Shown piece by piece: positions 55,342 to 64,000 of a stretch of 64,000 nt of DNA (position 1 is the stretch's first letter; each line of letters begins with the position of its first letter). The notes below the pieces were generated by a model. The model did not search any database, was not told the DNA's origin, and saw only the letters and a program-made list of their open reading frames with translations. Origin of the DNA: Stenotrophomonas chelatiphaga. Lineage in GTDB: Bacteria; Pseudomonadota; Gammaproteobacteria; Xanthomonadales; Xanthomonadaceae. The stretch lies in contig NZ_LDJK01000043.1 of the NCBI RefSeq assembly GCF_001431535.1, forward strand, positions 49,374-113,373. Direction: 5' to 3'. Position numbers and translations under genes: made by a program.

Positions 55342-58023
55342 CTACGTGACGCGCTGTCGCACGTAACCCTGCCCGATGAACCACTGCACGATGGCATCTT
55401 CGGTGTAGCGGCCAAGCCGGTTGAAGCCATTCAACAGCACGAATTCCTGGTCTTCAGCGCGTTCGATATCGCCCAGCAGATACTGTTGCCGATGACCTGG
55501 TACTGCATCGAATCGCAATATTCCCTGACGACCATGAGGGTCCTTGTAGTCCAGGATTCCCTGCTTGAACGTAAAGCATGCGGCGCAGCGTAGAGCGCTT
55601 TCAGGCGAGGTGTCCGGGGGCGTGGTCGTGGTGGTCAGCGCCGTGTCGCCCGTGTCCTCCGTCTCGGCGTCCGGATCCGGCACCCGCACCATGCCGCCAG
55701 CTACCAGCTGCCGGGCCAGCGACTCAAGGTTATAGACGTAACCGTGTTGCAGGCCGAACCGGGCGGCGAAGTCCGCATCGGCACCCGGCGGGCAGTGGCG
55801 TATGGCCGCGCTGCTGTGCTGGATGGTCGGACAGCCAAAGCGCAGCACACCGGTCGAGCGGTTATCTTCGGCGTAGACAAGGCTGTTTCCCCTCACGCTG
55901 AAGCTGTTGGCGTACAACTCCACCGCAGGGTGATGCGCGCTTTCCGGGATCACAACGGGCGTGATGAAGCCAAGGCTACGGTCATAGGGAAGCCGCGCAT
56001 GTGGCGGCGTCCATGACAGCCGTTCTTCCTCGGTTACCCACAGGTTGCTTGCCGGCTCTGGAATGATGGGACGCGGCATGTCGGCGTCCGCATGCCGACG
56101 GTCCGGGCCCGGGTCGAAGACCAGCCCACTCATGTCTTCCAGGCTGGTCACAAGCGCTTCCAGGTCAGGCGCGCCAATGATCCAGTTGCGTCGTGGATCC
56201 TTCAGGCTGGCGCGGCCCGAATCATCAACCTCAACGTCCACGATGCCTGCGGCGACACCCTGTTTTCCGGATTCATCCTGAGCCACGAGGTAGGCGATGA
56301 ACAGATGCCGCATTCCGCCGATATCGACATATTCCATCAAACGGAAGGTGTTGCGCAGGAGGGACATGGGGTCGTCGGTCAGCAGCGTTTCAACCGAGGC
56401 ATCGACCGGCGAATCGAGCAGCGCGATCGTGACCACGGCATACAGCCGATGATGCCCGACCACGCTGGGCCGGGACAGATGGGCCGGACCGGGATGCAAC
56501 TGCCGCCCGAGGACCTGGATGGCCGAGGAGCGAAGCACCTCTGGAATGTCTTCGAGGATGGGATGGGCGATGGTGCGCGCACCCAGGCCCGGAAGCTCGG
56601 CGCCTGGAAAGCGGAACATCGTGATGAAGGGCTCATCGTCGCGCGGATGGGCACAGTACCTGATCACATCAGGCTGCTCGCGCAGTGCGCGCAGTTGGGC
56701 GCAGGTCTGACGGACATCGTGGAAGCGCAGGCAGACAGGCAGGGCGGTGGCGGCAGCCGTCGTTGAAGGAACCGTAGCCGACGCCAGCGGTATCGCTGGC
56801 GGGCCCAGTGGTGTCGGTGGTGCCGGCGGTTGCTTTTCAGGTCGCCTGCGGCGGGGATCAAGGGTGGGAGGGGAAGGCGTGGAAATGACGGCACCTGCCG
56901 CCTTCCGCCGGTCTTCGGCCTCGGACAATCCCAGGGCCACACGCGAGGAGTGGGACAGAGGGCCCATCATCGAATCCCGATTCCCGTCCCCGTTGGCGGC
57001 CTGCGCATGAGCGGCCATGGCCGCATTGTTTCTGGCAGCGCCGCGCATGGGGACGACGTGGTTCTTTTCTTCGAGCACGTTGTTGAGTCCCTCCGACGCG
57101 GCAGGATGCCGCTTGCGATTCCGGGTGACCTTGACGCCCTTGTCGACTCGCCTCATGGATGAGCGCGCGGGTGCCTTGGGGCGTGCCGGCCGCGGTGGCG
57201 CCCCCCGTCCGCTGGAACGCTTGGCCGTTACAACGGGGAGCACGGTGAAGCCACACGCGAAAGGAAACGCGCATCCCGTCGCTGGCGCCACGCTTTGCTG
57301 GGGGATCGGGTTCGGCTGCAGTAGGCCCCGCGCCGTCAGCGACGCGGTCTGGTTGCCCGTGACCGGCGATCCGGCGGGCACCGGCGTTGTGCCCACGCAG
57401 TACCCGCCATCGCAGACATCGGGCGGGCTGAAGGGTGGGTGGCGGCCGCTGGCGCCCATCATGCCTGACACGGTCCGCAGGATCCTCAATGATCCCAGCA
57501 GCGCACGCTGCGCAAGGCCAGGCGGTGCGCTGGGCAGTTCTTCCTTTTGCCCGGTGGCCCACACGGCGGCCGCAACGGCCAGCACCGCCGCTTCATGCCG
57601 CGCATGGTGCCCACCGGATCCGGGCCACGCCTCCAGCAGTGCCCCGCCCAGGCCGCTGAGCGCGAGCGCGGCAGGCGCCCCCCGCACTACCGCATCAGCC
57701 AGATGGCCACGACGCAGATCGGCCACGACCTGCCGTAGCTGCCAGGCGCCGTGCATCCATGCCAAGCCCGGCAGGTGCACGTTGGTCAGGCGTACCAGAT
57801 GCGTGGTCAGGATCTGTCCGCCCCAGTCGATGAATTCCTGCACTACCGCGGCCGGCACCCGCACCGGAATGAACCCGCACGCCGGCGGCGCATTGCTGAC
57901 CGTGTTCAGGCGCAGGCTGGGTATCACTTGCCGCACCTGCGCGACGGCATTCACGCTCGCTTCCGTGCCGCAGGGTCCACAGGTCCACGTATGCATGAGG
58001 AAGCGTCCAGTCCGGGTTCGCAT
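55342..58023 (-). CDS. Large unrecognised protein with Pro-rich linker
   Basis: An 893-aa open frame with no signal peptide. Near the N-terminus is CGPC (residues 15-18), then hydrophobic/amphipathic helices (to about residue 160), a stretch with cysteines, a basic Arg/Pro/Lys-rich segment (about 265-320, e.g. MRRVDKGVKVTRNRKRH), a Ser/Pro/Ala low-complexity stretch to about 440, and a folded-looking C-terminal half with MFRFPGAELPG, MRHLFIAYLVAQDESG, WIIGAPDLEALV and, near the end, LRCAACFTFKQGILDYKDPHG. No known domain recognised. Divergent from the LysR gene, 116 bases apart. Could be a secreted effector or a giant lineage-specific protein; ATG 57996 is also possible. Confidence 0.72.
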   Translation of the reverse strand: MRTRTGRFLMHTWTCGPCGTEASVNAVAQVRQVIPSLRLNTVSNAPPACGFIPVRVPAAVVQEFIDWGGQILTTHLVRLTNVHLPGLAWMHGAWQLRQVVADLRRGHLADAVVRGAPAALALSGLGGALLEAWPGSGGHHARHEAAVLAVAAAVWATGQKEELPSAPPGLAQRALLGSLRILRTVSGMMGASGRHPPFSPPDVCDGGYCVGTTPVPAGSPVTGNQTASLTARGLLQPNPIPQQSVAPATGCAFPFACGFTVLPVVTAKRSSGRGAPPRPARPKAPARSSMRRVDKGVKVTRNRKRHPAASEGLNNVLEEKNHVVPMRGAARNNAAMAAHAQAANGDGNRDSMMGPLSHSSRVALGLSEAEDRRKAAGAVISTPSPPTLDPRRRRPEKQPPAPPTPLGPPAIPLASATVPSTTAAATALPVCLRFHDVRQTCAQLRALREQPDVIRYCAHPRDDEPFITMFRFPGAELPGLGARTIAHPILEDIPEVLRSSAIQVLGRQLHPGPAHLSRPSVVGHHRLYAVVTIALLDSPVDASVETLLTDDPMSLLRNTFRLMEYVDIGGMRHLFIAYLVAQDESGKQGVAAGIVDVEVDDSGRASLKDPRRNWIIGAPDLEALVTSLEDMSGLVFDPGPDRRHADADMPRPIIPEPASNLWVTEEERLSWTPPHARLPYDRSLGFITPVVIPESAHHPAVELYANSFSVRGNSLVYAEDNRSTGVLRFGCPTIQHSSAAIRHCPPGADADFAARFGLQHGYVYNLESLARQLVAGGMVRVPDPDAETEDTGDTALTTTTTPPDTSPESALRCAACFTFKQGILDYKDPHGRQGILRFDAVPGHRQQYLLGDIERAEDQEFVLLNGFNRLGRYTEDAIVQWFIGQGYVRQRVT

Positions 58024-58139
58024 TTTCCTTCGCCACGCGACACGGAAACTTGCAGAATCAGCGCAGGCCTGCGGAGAAAACGGGATGGGTCGTAGAATGC
58101 GGACTCCTCACATCACGGTCCGCCGCCATCAGCCAGCCG

Positions 58140-59036
58140 ATGTCCATCGACCGGATCAGCCTGACCACGCTGCGGCTGTTCGTGGCCGTGGCCGAGGAAG
58201 GCTCGCTGACCCGTGCGGCCGAGCGCGAAGCGATTGCCACCTCCGCCGCGAGCCGTCGCCTGAATGACCTGGAAAGCGGGCTGGATGTCGCGCTGTTCAC
58301 CCGCAACTCGCGCGGCATGCAGCTGACCCTCGCCGGCGAGAGTCTGCTGCAGCACGCGCGGCGCATGCTGCTGGCCGCTTCGGCGCTGTCATCGGAACTG
58401 CTGGAATACCGTCGCGGCATCCGCGGGCACATCCGCATGCTGGCCAACCTGTCGGCCATCGTGGCCTACCTCCCCGAAGAACTGGAGCAGTTCTTCCTGA
58501 CCCATCCGGACCTGCGCATCGAGCTGGAAGAACGCCCCACCGGCGGCGTGGTGCGCGGCATCCAGGAAGGCTGGGCGGAAATCGGCGTGTGTTCCGGCGA
58601 TGGCGAACTGGGCGAACTGACCGCCGTGACCTTCCGCCGCGACCGGCTGGTGATGCTGATGCGGCCGGACCATCCGCTGGCCGGCAGCGGACCGCTGGCG
58701 TTCGCCGATACGCTGCCCTTCGACCAGATCGCGCTGCATGCGGAGAGCTCGATCTTCACCCGTTCGCAGATGGCCGCGCGCGATGCCGGCCGGCCGCTGC
58801 GGCGGCGCATCCACGTCCCCGGCTTCGATGCGATCTGCCGCACCGTGCAGGCCGGGCTGGGCATCGGCGTGGTGCCGGAGCCGGTGTTCGCGCTCTTCGG
58901 GCGGGCCATGCAACTGCATGTGGAGGCGCTGACCGACGCCTGGGCCCAGCGCGAGCTGAAACTGGTCTGGCGCGGTGACCGGCCGTTGTCCACCGCCGCC
59001 CAGCAGCTGGTCGACCACCTTCGACTAAAGGCGTAG
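58140..59036 (+). CDS. LysR-family transcriptional regulator
   Basis: A 298-aa protein: N-terminal winged HTH LRLFVAVAEEGSLTRAAERE, IATSAASRRLNDLES and VALFTRNSRGMQLT, then a periplasmic-binding-like effector domain (e.g. DHPLAGSGPLAFADTL, VPGFDAICRTVQAGLGIGVVP). Encoded just upstream of, and codirectional with, the CoA-transferase operon, with its own terminator between, so it probably regulates that operon in response to a substrate acid. ATG 58140 gives the family N-terminus. Confidence 0.93.
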   Translation: MSIDRISLTTLRLFVAVAEEGSLTRAAEREAIATSAASRRLNDLESGLDVALFTRNSRGMQLTLAGESLLQHARRMLLAASALSSELLEYRRGIRGHIRMLANLSAIVAYLPEELEQFFLTHPDLRIELEERPTGGVVRGIQEGWAEIGVCSGDGELGELTAVTFRRDRLVMLMRPDHPLAGSGPLAFADTLPFDQIALHAESSIFTRSQMAARDAGRPLRRRIHVPGFDAICRTVQAGLGIGVVPEPVFALFGRAMQLHVEALTDAWAQRELKLVWRGDRPLSTAAQQLVDHLRLKA

Positions 59037-59037
59037 G

Positions 59038-59062
59038 CGTTCGCGTTTCGCGAACGGTTTTT
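59038..59062 (+). terminator. Intrinsic terminator after the LysR gene
   Basis: Perfect 8-bp stem CGTTCGCG/CGCGAACG with a TTT loop followed by GTTTTT. It separates the regulator transcript from the operon, which must then start from a promoter between 59063 and 59133. Confidence 0.88.
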
Positions 59063-59132
59063 CGTCAGAAAGGCATGGCGTTACCTGATGATTGCGACCT
59101 ACCCTGCCGATCTAGTCCTGGGAGGGTAGAAG

Positions 59133-60329
59133 ATGTCCGGTCCATTGCACGGCATCCGCGTTGTTGAATTCGGAACACTGATCGCGGCCCCGTTTGCCGC
59201 GCGGCTGTTCGCCGAGTTCGGCGCCGAGGTGATCAAGATCGAATCGCCCGAGGGCGGCGACCCGCTGCGCAAGTGGCGCCAGCTGCATGGCGACACGTCG
59301 CTGTGGTGGTCGCTGCAGGCGCGCAACAAGAAGTCGGTGGCGTTGGACCTGAAATCCGCCGAGGGCGCCGAGGCGGCGCGCCAACTGGCCGCCAGCGCCG
59401 ATGTGGTGATCGAGAATTTCCGTCCCGGCGGCCTGGAAAAGCTGGGCCTGGGCTGGGACGTGCTGTCCGCGATGAATCCGGATCTGGTCATGGTGCGCAT
59501 CTCCGGCTACGGCCAGGATGGCCCGTACCGCGACCGCCCCGGCTTCGGTGCGATCGGCGAGGCGATGGGCGGCATCCGCTACACCACCGGTGACCCGAGC
59601 ACGCCGCCGGCACGCGTGGGCATCAGCCTGGGTGACTCGCTGGCCTCGCTGCATGGGGTGATGGGCGCGCTGATGGCGCTGCTGCGGGTCAAGACCGGCC
59701 AGGGCGGCGGCCAGGTAGTGGACGTGTCGCTGGTGGAGAGCGTGTTCAACCTGATGGAAAGCCTGGTGCCCGAACACGCGATGTTCGGCACGGTGCGCGA
59801 ACGTACCGGCGGCGCGCTGCCGGGGATCAGCCCCTCCAACACCTACCCCACCGCCGATGGCGGCTTCGTGGTGATCGCCGGCAACAGTGATCCGATCTTC
59901 CGGCGCCTGATGCGCGCGATCGGCCGCGTCGACCTCGCCGACGATGCCGCGCTGGCGACCAATCCGGGCCGGGTGCTGCGCAATGCCGAACTGGACGCGG
60001 CCATTACCCACTGGACCAGCGGGCTGCACATCGATGCGGTGCTGGCCGCGCTGGATGCCGCCGACGTGCCCGCCGGGCGCATCTACTCGGCCGCCGACAT
60101 CGTCGCCGATCCCCACTACCGGGCACGCGGCATGCTGCTGGAAACCACCCTGCCCGACGGCCAGCCGATCACCCTGCCGGGCATCGTGCCGAAGCTGTCG
60201 GCCACCCCGGGCCAGATGCACTGGACCGGTCCGGCCCTGGGCGAACACACCGACCAGGTGCTGGCCACGCTGGGCATGACCGCAGCGGCCATCGCCACCG
60301 CCAGCGGTCGCACCGGAGACGCCGCATGA
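59133..60329 (+). CDS. CaiB/BaiF-family (class III) CoA transferase
   Basis: A 398-aa protein with the class III start MSGPLHGIRVVEFGTLIAAP, EVIKIESPEGGDPLR, the LDLKSAEG loop, ENFRPGGLEKLGLG and SGYGQDGPYRDRPGF. The catalytic Asp of the family is expected in GISLGDSLASLHG. It transfers CoA between carboxylic acids without cofactors. Next to an HMG-CoA-lyase-type gene it probably activates a hydroxy-dicarboxylic acid with succinyl- or acetyl-CoA. ATG follows CTGGGAGGG; TGA overlaps the next ATG. Confidence 0.9.
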   Translation: MSGPLHGIRVVEFGTLIAAPFAARLFAEFGAEVIKIESPEGGDPLRKWRQLHGDTSLWWSLQARNKKSVALDLKSAEGAEAARQLAASADVVIENFRPGGLEKLGLGWDVLSAMNPDLVMVRISGYGQDGPYRDRPGFGAIGEAMGGIRYTTGDPSTPPARVGISLGDSLASLHGVMGALMALLRVKTGQGGGQVVDVSLVESVFNLMESLVPEHAMFGTVRERTGGALPGISPSNTYPTADGGFVVIAGNSDPIFRRLMRAIGRVDLADDAALATNPGRVLRNAELDAAITHWTSGLHIDAVLAALDAADVPAGRIYSAADIVADPHYRARGMLLETTLPDGQPITLPGIVPKLSATPGQMHWTGPALGEHTDQVLATLGMTAAAIATASGRTGDAA

Positions 60330-61258
60330 ACACCGTCCGTCCCTTGATCGTGCAGGAAGTCTGCCTGCGTGATGGCCTGCAGATCGAACCGGTCTTCGTT
60401 GCCACCGCCGACAAGATCCGCCTGGCCGATGCGTTCAGCGCACTCGGCTTTGCGCGGATCGAAGTCAGCAGCTTCGTCTCACCCAAGGCAGTGCCGGCGC
60501 TGGCCGATGCCGCCGAGGTGTTCGCCGGCATGCAGCGCGCGCCGGGCACGGTATACGTAGCGCTGGTGCCGAACCTGAAAGGCGCCGAGCGTGCGCTGGC
60601 CGCCGGTGCGGGGGAACTGAACCTGGTGATGTCGGCCGGGCAGACCCACAACCTGGCCAACATGCGCATGACCACCGACGAAAGCTTCGAGGGCTTTGCG
60701 CGGATCGCCGCGCTGCCGCGTGGCAACGTGCTGCTCAACGGCAGCGTGGCGACCGCGTTTGGCTGCCCCTTCGAGGGGGCGCAGCCGGTCGCCAAGGTGC
60801 TCGACCTGGTCCGCCGTTACCTGGACCTGGGCTGCACCGGGATCACCCTGGCCGACACCACCGGCATGGCCAATCCGCGCCAGGTCGCCGCGCTGGTGGA
60901 GCAGGCGTTGCCGCTGGTCGGCGCCGATGCGCTGACCCTGCATTTCCACAACACGCGCGGGCTGGGCCTGGCCAACGTGGTGGCTGCCTATGATGCCGGG
61001 GCGCAGCGTTTCGATGCAGCGCTGGGCGGCCTCGGCGGGTGCCCGTTCGCTCCCGGTGCCTCCGGCAACATCTGCACCGAAGACCTGGTGGCGATGTGCG
61101 AAGAGATGGGCATCCCGACCGGGTTGGACCTGCCTGCGCTGATCGCCCTGTCGCGCGGACTGCCGGCGCTGGTCGGCCATGAGACCGCCGGCCAGGTCGC
61201 CAAGGCCGGCCGGGTCGCCGACCTGCATCCCGCACCGCCCGGGCTGCGCGCCGCGTAA
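60326..61258 (+). CDS. HMG-CoA lyase-family protein
   Basis: A 310-aa TIM-barrel aldolase of the HMGL family: IVQEVCLRDGLQIEP at the start, VPNLKGAERALAAG, TLADTTGMANPRQV, the metal HxH in LHFHNTRGLGLANV and the signature GLGGCPFAPGASGNICTEDL with its conserved cysteine. Known members cleave HMG-CoA to acetoacetate and acetyl-CoA or cleave related acyl-CoAs. Coupled to the CoA transferase, it would cleave the CoA ester formed there. Confidence 0.9.
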   Translation: MNTVRPLIVQEVCLRDGLQIEPVFVATADKIRLADAFSALGFARIEVSSFVSPKAVPALADAAEVFAGMQRAPGTVYVALVPNLKGAERALAAGAGELNLVMSAGQTHNLANMRMTTDESFEGFARIAALPRGNVLLNGSVATAFGCPFEGAQPVAKVLDLVRRYLDLGCTGITLADTTGMANPRQVAALVEQALPLVGADALTLHFHNTRGLGLANVVAAYDAGAQRFDAALGGLGGCPFAPGASGNICTEDLVAMCEEMGIPTGLDLPALIALSRGLPALVGHETAGQVAKAGRVADLHPAPPGLRAA

Positions 61259-61328
61259 GCCTTTCGTCCTTCATCGCGCAGGGCATCGCCCTGCGAAATC
61301 AACAACGCTTCATTCCTGGGAGGGAATC

Positions 61329-62669
61329 ATGCACGAGTGGTTTGTGCTGGCGAACGCTCTGTTCGCCATTCTGTTGATCGTCCTGTTGATCATCTATTTC
61401 AAGGTCAACCCGATGATCGCGCTGATCGCCGGCCCGCTGTACCTGGGGCTGTCGTCCGGGCTCGGCTTCGGCCCCACCATCGAGGCCATCACCGATGGCT
61501 TCGGCGACCTGATGGGGAAGATCGGCCTGCTGATCGGCTTCGGCGTGATGATCGGTGCGTTCCTGCACCGCATGGGCGCCTTCCAGCAGGTGGTGCGCCT
61601 GCTGGTGCGCACGTTCAAGCCGACGCAGATGCCATATGCGTTCGCCACCATCCTGACCTCGATCTTCCCGCCCATCTATACCGATGTGCTGCTGCTGATG
61701 TCCGCGCCGCTGGCCCGTGCCACGGCCAAGCGCATCGGTGGCGACGCACTGCCGAAGATGGCCGGTGCGGTGGGCGTGGGCATCTACCTGGCACTGACCA
61801 TGGTGGTGCCGGGCGTGGCGGCGCTGGCGCTGTCGGCGGTGCTGGACGTGGAGCTGGGCACGATGCTGCTGGTCGGCCTGGCGATCGCCGTCCCCACCGT
61901 GTTCCTGACCCTGTGGGGCTTCCATTTCCTGCTGCGTCGCGGCTTCTGGAATCCGGAAACCGACGAACTGCCTGATGATCAGGCTCCAGCGGTGGTTGCC
62001 GCCGAGATCAAGGACGAGGACAACGCGGTGCCGCTGAAGCTGTCGCTGCTGCCGATCATCGTGCCGCTGCTGATGATCGCCACCGGCGCGCTGGACCGCG
62101 CACTGGGGCTGGACATCCCGGCGCTGGCCGCGGTGGGCAACTCGACCTTCGCGCTGTTCTGCGGCCTGGTACTGGCCTTCGTGATCGCCCGCTTCACCGT
62201 GCCCGCGCACGACCGCAGTGGCGCGGTGACCGATGCGTTCAAGGAAAGCGGACAGATCCTGCTGCTGACCGGCGTGGCCGGTTCGCTGTCGGCGGTGGTC
62301 GCCACCACCGGGCTGGGCGACATCCTGTCCGGTTACTTCAGCGCCAATGCGGCCGCGCCGCTGCTGCTTGTGTGGGTCGTGGCCGCCATCCTGCACATCG
62401 CCATCGGCTCGGTGTCGGCCTCGGCGATCACCGCCGCCAGCATGCTGGCCCCGGCGCTGCATTCGCTGGATGTGCCGCCGGTGCTGGTGGCGTTGGCCGC
62501 AGGCTCCGGCTCGCTGTTCCTGGTGCATGTCACCAGCAACACGTTCTGGCTGATGCAGACCACCTTCGGCATGACCCTGCGCGGCACGCTGAAGACGCTG
62601 AGCCTGCCGGTGTCGCTGGCCTCGGTGGTGTCGCTGCTGCTGATCCTGGTCGCCAGCGCGATCTTCTGA
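61329..62669 (+). CDS. GntP-family permease
   Basis: A 446-aa membrane protein with about 12 hydrophobic segments: LANALFAILLIVLLIIYFKV, ALIAGPLYLGLSSGLGFG, FPPIYTDVLLLMSAPLARA, GAVGVGIYLALTMVVPG and SVSASAITAASMLAP. GntP-family transporters bring in gluconate and related hydroxy acids with protons. ATG 61329 follows TTCCTGGGAGGG, the same ribosome-site block as before the CoA transferase gene. It likely imports the acid degraded by the two upstream enzymes. Confidence 0.88.
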   Translation: MHEWFVLANALFAILLIVLLIIYFKVNPMIALIAGPLYLGLSSGLGFGPTIEAITDGFGDLMGKIGLLIGFGVMIGAFLHRMGAFQQVVRLLVRTFKPTQMPYAFATILTSIFPPIYTDVLLLMSAPLARATAKRIGGDALPKMAGAVGVGIYLALTMVVPGVAALALSAVLDVELGTMLLVGLAIAVPTVFLTLWGFHFLLRRGFWNPETDELPDDQAPAVVAAEIKDEDNAVPLKLSLLPIIVPLLMIATGALDRALGLDIPALAAVGNSTFALFCGLVLAFVIARFTVPAHDRSGAVTDAFKESGQILLLTGVAGSLSAVVATTGLGDILSGYFSANAAAPLLLVWVVAAILHIAIGSVSASAITAASMLAPALHSLDVPPVLVALAAGSGSLFLVHVTSNTFWLMQTTFGMTLRGTLKTLSLPVSLASVVSLLLILVASAIF

Positions 62670-62712
62670 CCGATCCTTTTTCCTACTTGTGTACGGCGGA
62701 GGGGCCGGACTC

Positions 62713-63972
62713 ATGAACATCACACGCAATGCGATCCTGATCGCCTTCGGACTGGCCAGTGCCCCTGCACTGGCCGCCGATGGCGAAGGCTTCCTGGCCG
62801 GTGCCAGCGCGGACCTGACCGCGACCAACTTCTACTACAACCGGGATTTCCGCAGCGGCAGCGGCCAGGGCAAGCGCGAGGAATGGGCGCAGGGCTTCGT
62901 GCTGGATGCACGCAGCGGCTATACGCCGGGCGTGGTCGGCTTTGGCATCGATGTACTGGGATTGGCCGACTTCAAGCTGGATGGCCTGCAATCGGAAGTG
63001 GGCACCGGCATCCTGCCTTATGACGAGGACGGTGCGCGCTCGGCTTTCGGCCGCATCGCGCTGACCGGCAAGGCCAAGGCGGGTCCTGCTGAACTGCGCG
63101 TAGGCAGCCACATCGCCTCGGACCTGGTGCTGAAATCCAACACCAGCCGGCTGCTGCCGCAGACCTTCGAAGGCGCGTCGCTGGGTGCGGCATGGGATAA
63201 CGGCGTGGAGCTCGGCTATGCGCGCTACGACCGTTCCTGGTACCGCGACGGCACCGAGCGGGTGTACCTGACCATCACCAACAAGGACCGCCGTTTCAGT
63301 GGCACACCCGATGCCGATGGCTTCGAGCTGGTCACCGCGTCATGGGCGCCGGATGACCGTTTCACGTTGCATTACGAGCACGGCGAACTGCGTGACCTGT
63401 ATCGCCAGCAGGTGGCGTCGGTGGCGTTCAAGCAGCCGCTGGAACGCGGCAAGCTGAGTACGGAAGTGCGCTATTACGTGTCCGATGACGTGGGCCCCGC
63501 GCTGGCCGGGGTGGTCGACAACCGGGCGTTGAATGCCCTGGTGGCCTGGCAGGTCGCCGGGCAGGAATTCGCGGTGATGTGGCAGGACATGAACGGTGAC
63601 ACCGCGATGCCGTTCGTCGGTGGCACGGACGGGAATGTCTTCAACTGGACGTTCATCAACGACTTCATGGAACGCGATGAGCGCAGCTGGCAGCTCCGTT
63701 ACCAGCTGGACGGCAAGCAGATCAATCTGCCGGGCCTGAAGTTCCTGGTGCGTTACGTGAAGGGTGACAACGCGCGCCCGGCCACGTTCAGCGGCGAGGG
63801 CCGGCAGTGGCAGCGGGATGTTGAAGTCGGCTACACGTTCCAGAGCGAAGCGTTGAAGTACTTGTCGGTGCGCTGGCGCAACGGCTTCTTCCGTTCCAAC
63901 TACCAGCGCGATGCCGAAGAGAACCGCGTGATGGTGGTGTATGACGTACCGCTGTGGGCAGGCCAGGGCTGA
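62713..63972 (+). CDS. OprD-family outer membrane porin
   Basis: A 419-aa protein with a signal peptide (ILIAFGLASAPALAAD) and a beta-barrel of alternating polar/hydrophobic strands. OprD-like features: FYYNRDFRSGSGQGKREEWA at the start, DVLGLADFKLDG, GYARYDRSWYRDGTERVYL and NRVMVVYDVPLW at the end. OprD porins admit specific carboxylates and basic amino acids. As the last gene of the operon it probably passes the same acid as the GntP permease. Confidence 0.88.
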   Translation: MNITRNAILIAFGLASAPALAADGEGFLAGASADLTATNFYYNRDFRSGSGQGKREEWAQGFVLDARSGYTPGVVGFGIDVLGLADFKLDGLQSEVGTGILPYDEDGARSAFGRIALTGKAKAGPAELRVGSHIASDLVLKSNTSRLLPQTFEGASLGAAWDNGVELGYARYDRSWYRDGTERVYLTITNKDRRFSGTPDADGFELVTASWAPDDRFTLHYEHGELRDLYRQQVASVAFKQPLERGKLSTEVRYYVSDDVGPALAGVVDNRALNALVAWQVAGQEFAVMWQDMNGDTAMPFVGGTDGNVFNWTFINDFMERDERSWQLRYQLDGKQINLPGLKFLVRYVKGDNARPATFSGEGRQWQRDVEVGYTFQSEALKYLSVRWRNGFFRSNYQRDAEENRVMVVYDVPLWAGQG

Positions 63973-64000
63973 AAGCGCGGAGCAACGTCAACGTCAACGT

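Noticed and set aside
63980..64000. Tandem CAACGT copies at the window end
   Set aside because: Three short copies cut off by the window edge; extent and meaning cannot be judged.

Overview
The window looks like chromosomal DNA of a Xanthomonadaceae gammaproteobacterium, most likely Stenotrophomonas. The reasons are high GC in most genes, many short GTAG-ended palindromes between genes (resembling the GTAG/SMAG-type repeats known in Stenotrophomonas), a REP-associated tyrosine transposase, and a gene repertoire typical of that family. The genus call is by recognition only and was not searched.

Layout. Positions 1-8181 carry the 3' part of a surface-polysaccharide locus on the + strand: the ugd end, a split Alg14/Alg13-type glycosyltransferase, a Wzy-like polymerase, a pyruvyltransferase-family protein, a glycosyltransferase, a Wzx-like flippase, a nitroreductase-family protein and an alginate-lyase-family protein. 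Most junctions overlap by 4 bases. The two lines I counted there are 55-57% GC, against 70% for a line in bioF. The locus ends just before tRNA-Arg(CCG). Positions 8.5-18 kb hold small unknown genes (including a two-gene unit with an antidote-like HTH protein), comF, a biotin operon (bioF-bioH-SDR-bioC), a SanA/YdcF-like protein and a threonine dehydratase. Positions 18.6-28 kb hold mnmG, a gamma-carbonic anhydrase and a six-gene operon of overlapping genes (RDD, SpoIIM, DUF4129, DUF4350, MoxR, DUF58). Positions 28-45 kb hold a YgiB/YgiC pair, ilvD, two FtsX/MacB-type permeases with an XRE regulator, dinG, aroE, hemB, a bestrophin and small membrane or lipoprotein genes. Positions 43-55 kb hold a DUF885 protein, a Coa1-like protein, a dipeptidyl peptidase, a GST, a YqhA-like protein, a TonB-domain lipoprotein, a RAYT cassette and a hydrolase-NatA-NatB operon. 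Positions 55-64 kb hold an unrecognised 893-aa protein, a LysR regulator with its own terminator, and a catabolic operon (CoA transferase, HMG-CoA-lyase family, GntP permease, OprD-like porin).

Most unusual points. (1) The bioF product lacks the PLP-binding lysine and other cofactor contacts, and the SDR in the same operon lacks the YxxxK catalytic pair. (2) The RAYT sits between perfect 22-nt inverted arms, in a cassette filling the gap between two convergent stop codons. An 81-bp element with the same ends fills another convergent gap 7.4 kb away, and both look like bidirectional terminators. (3) A 209-bp palindromic repeat cluster is mirror-symmetric between convergent genes, and repeat units supply the stop codons of three genes. 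(4) A 142-aa unknown gene is translationally coupled to a solo antidote-type HTH gene behind a long inverted repeat. (5) The 893-aa protein is unassigned.
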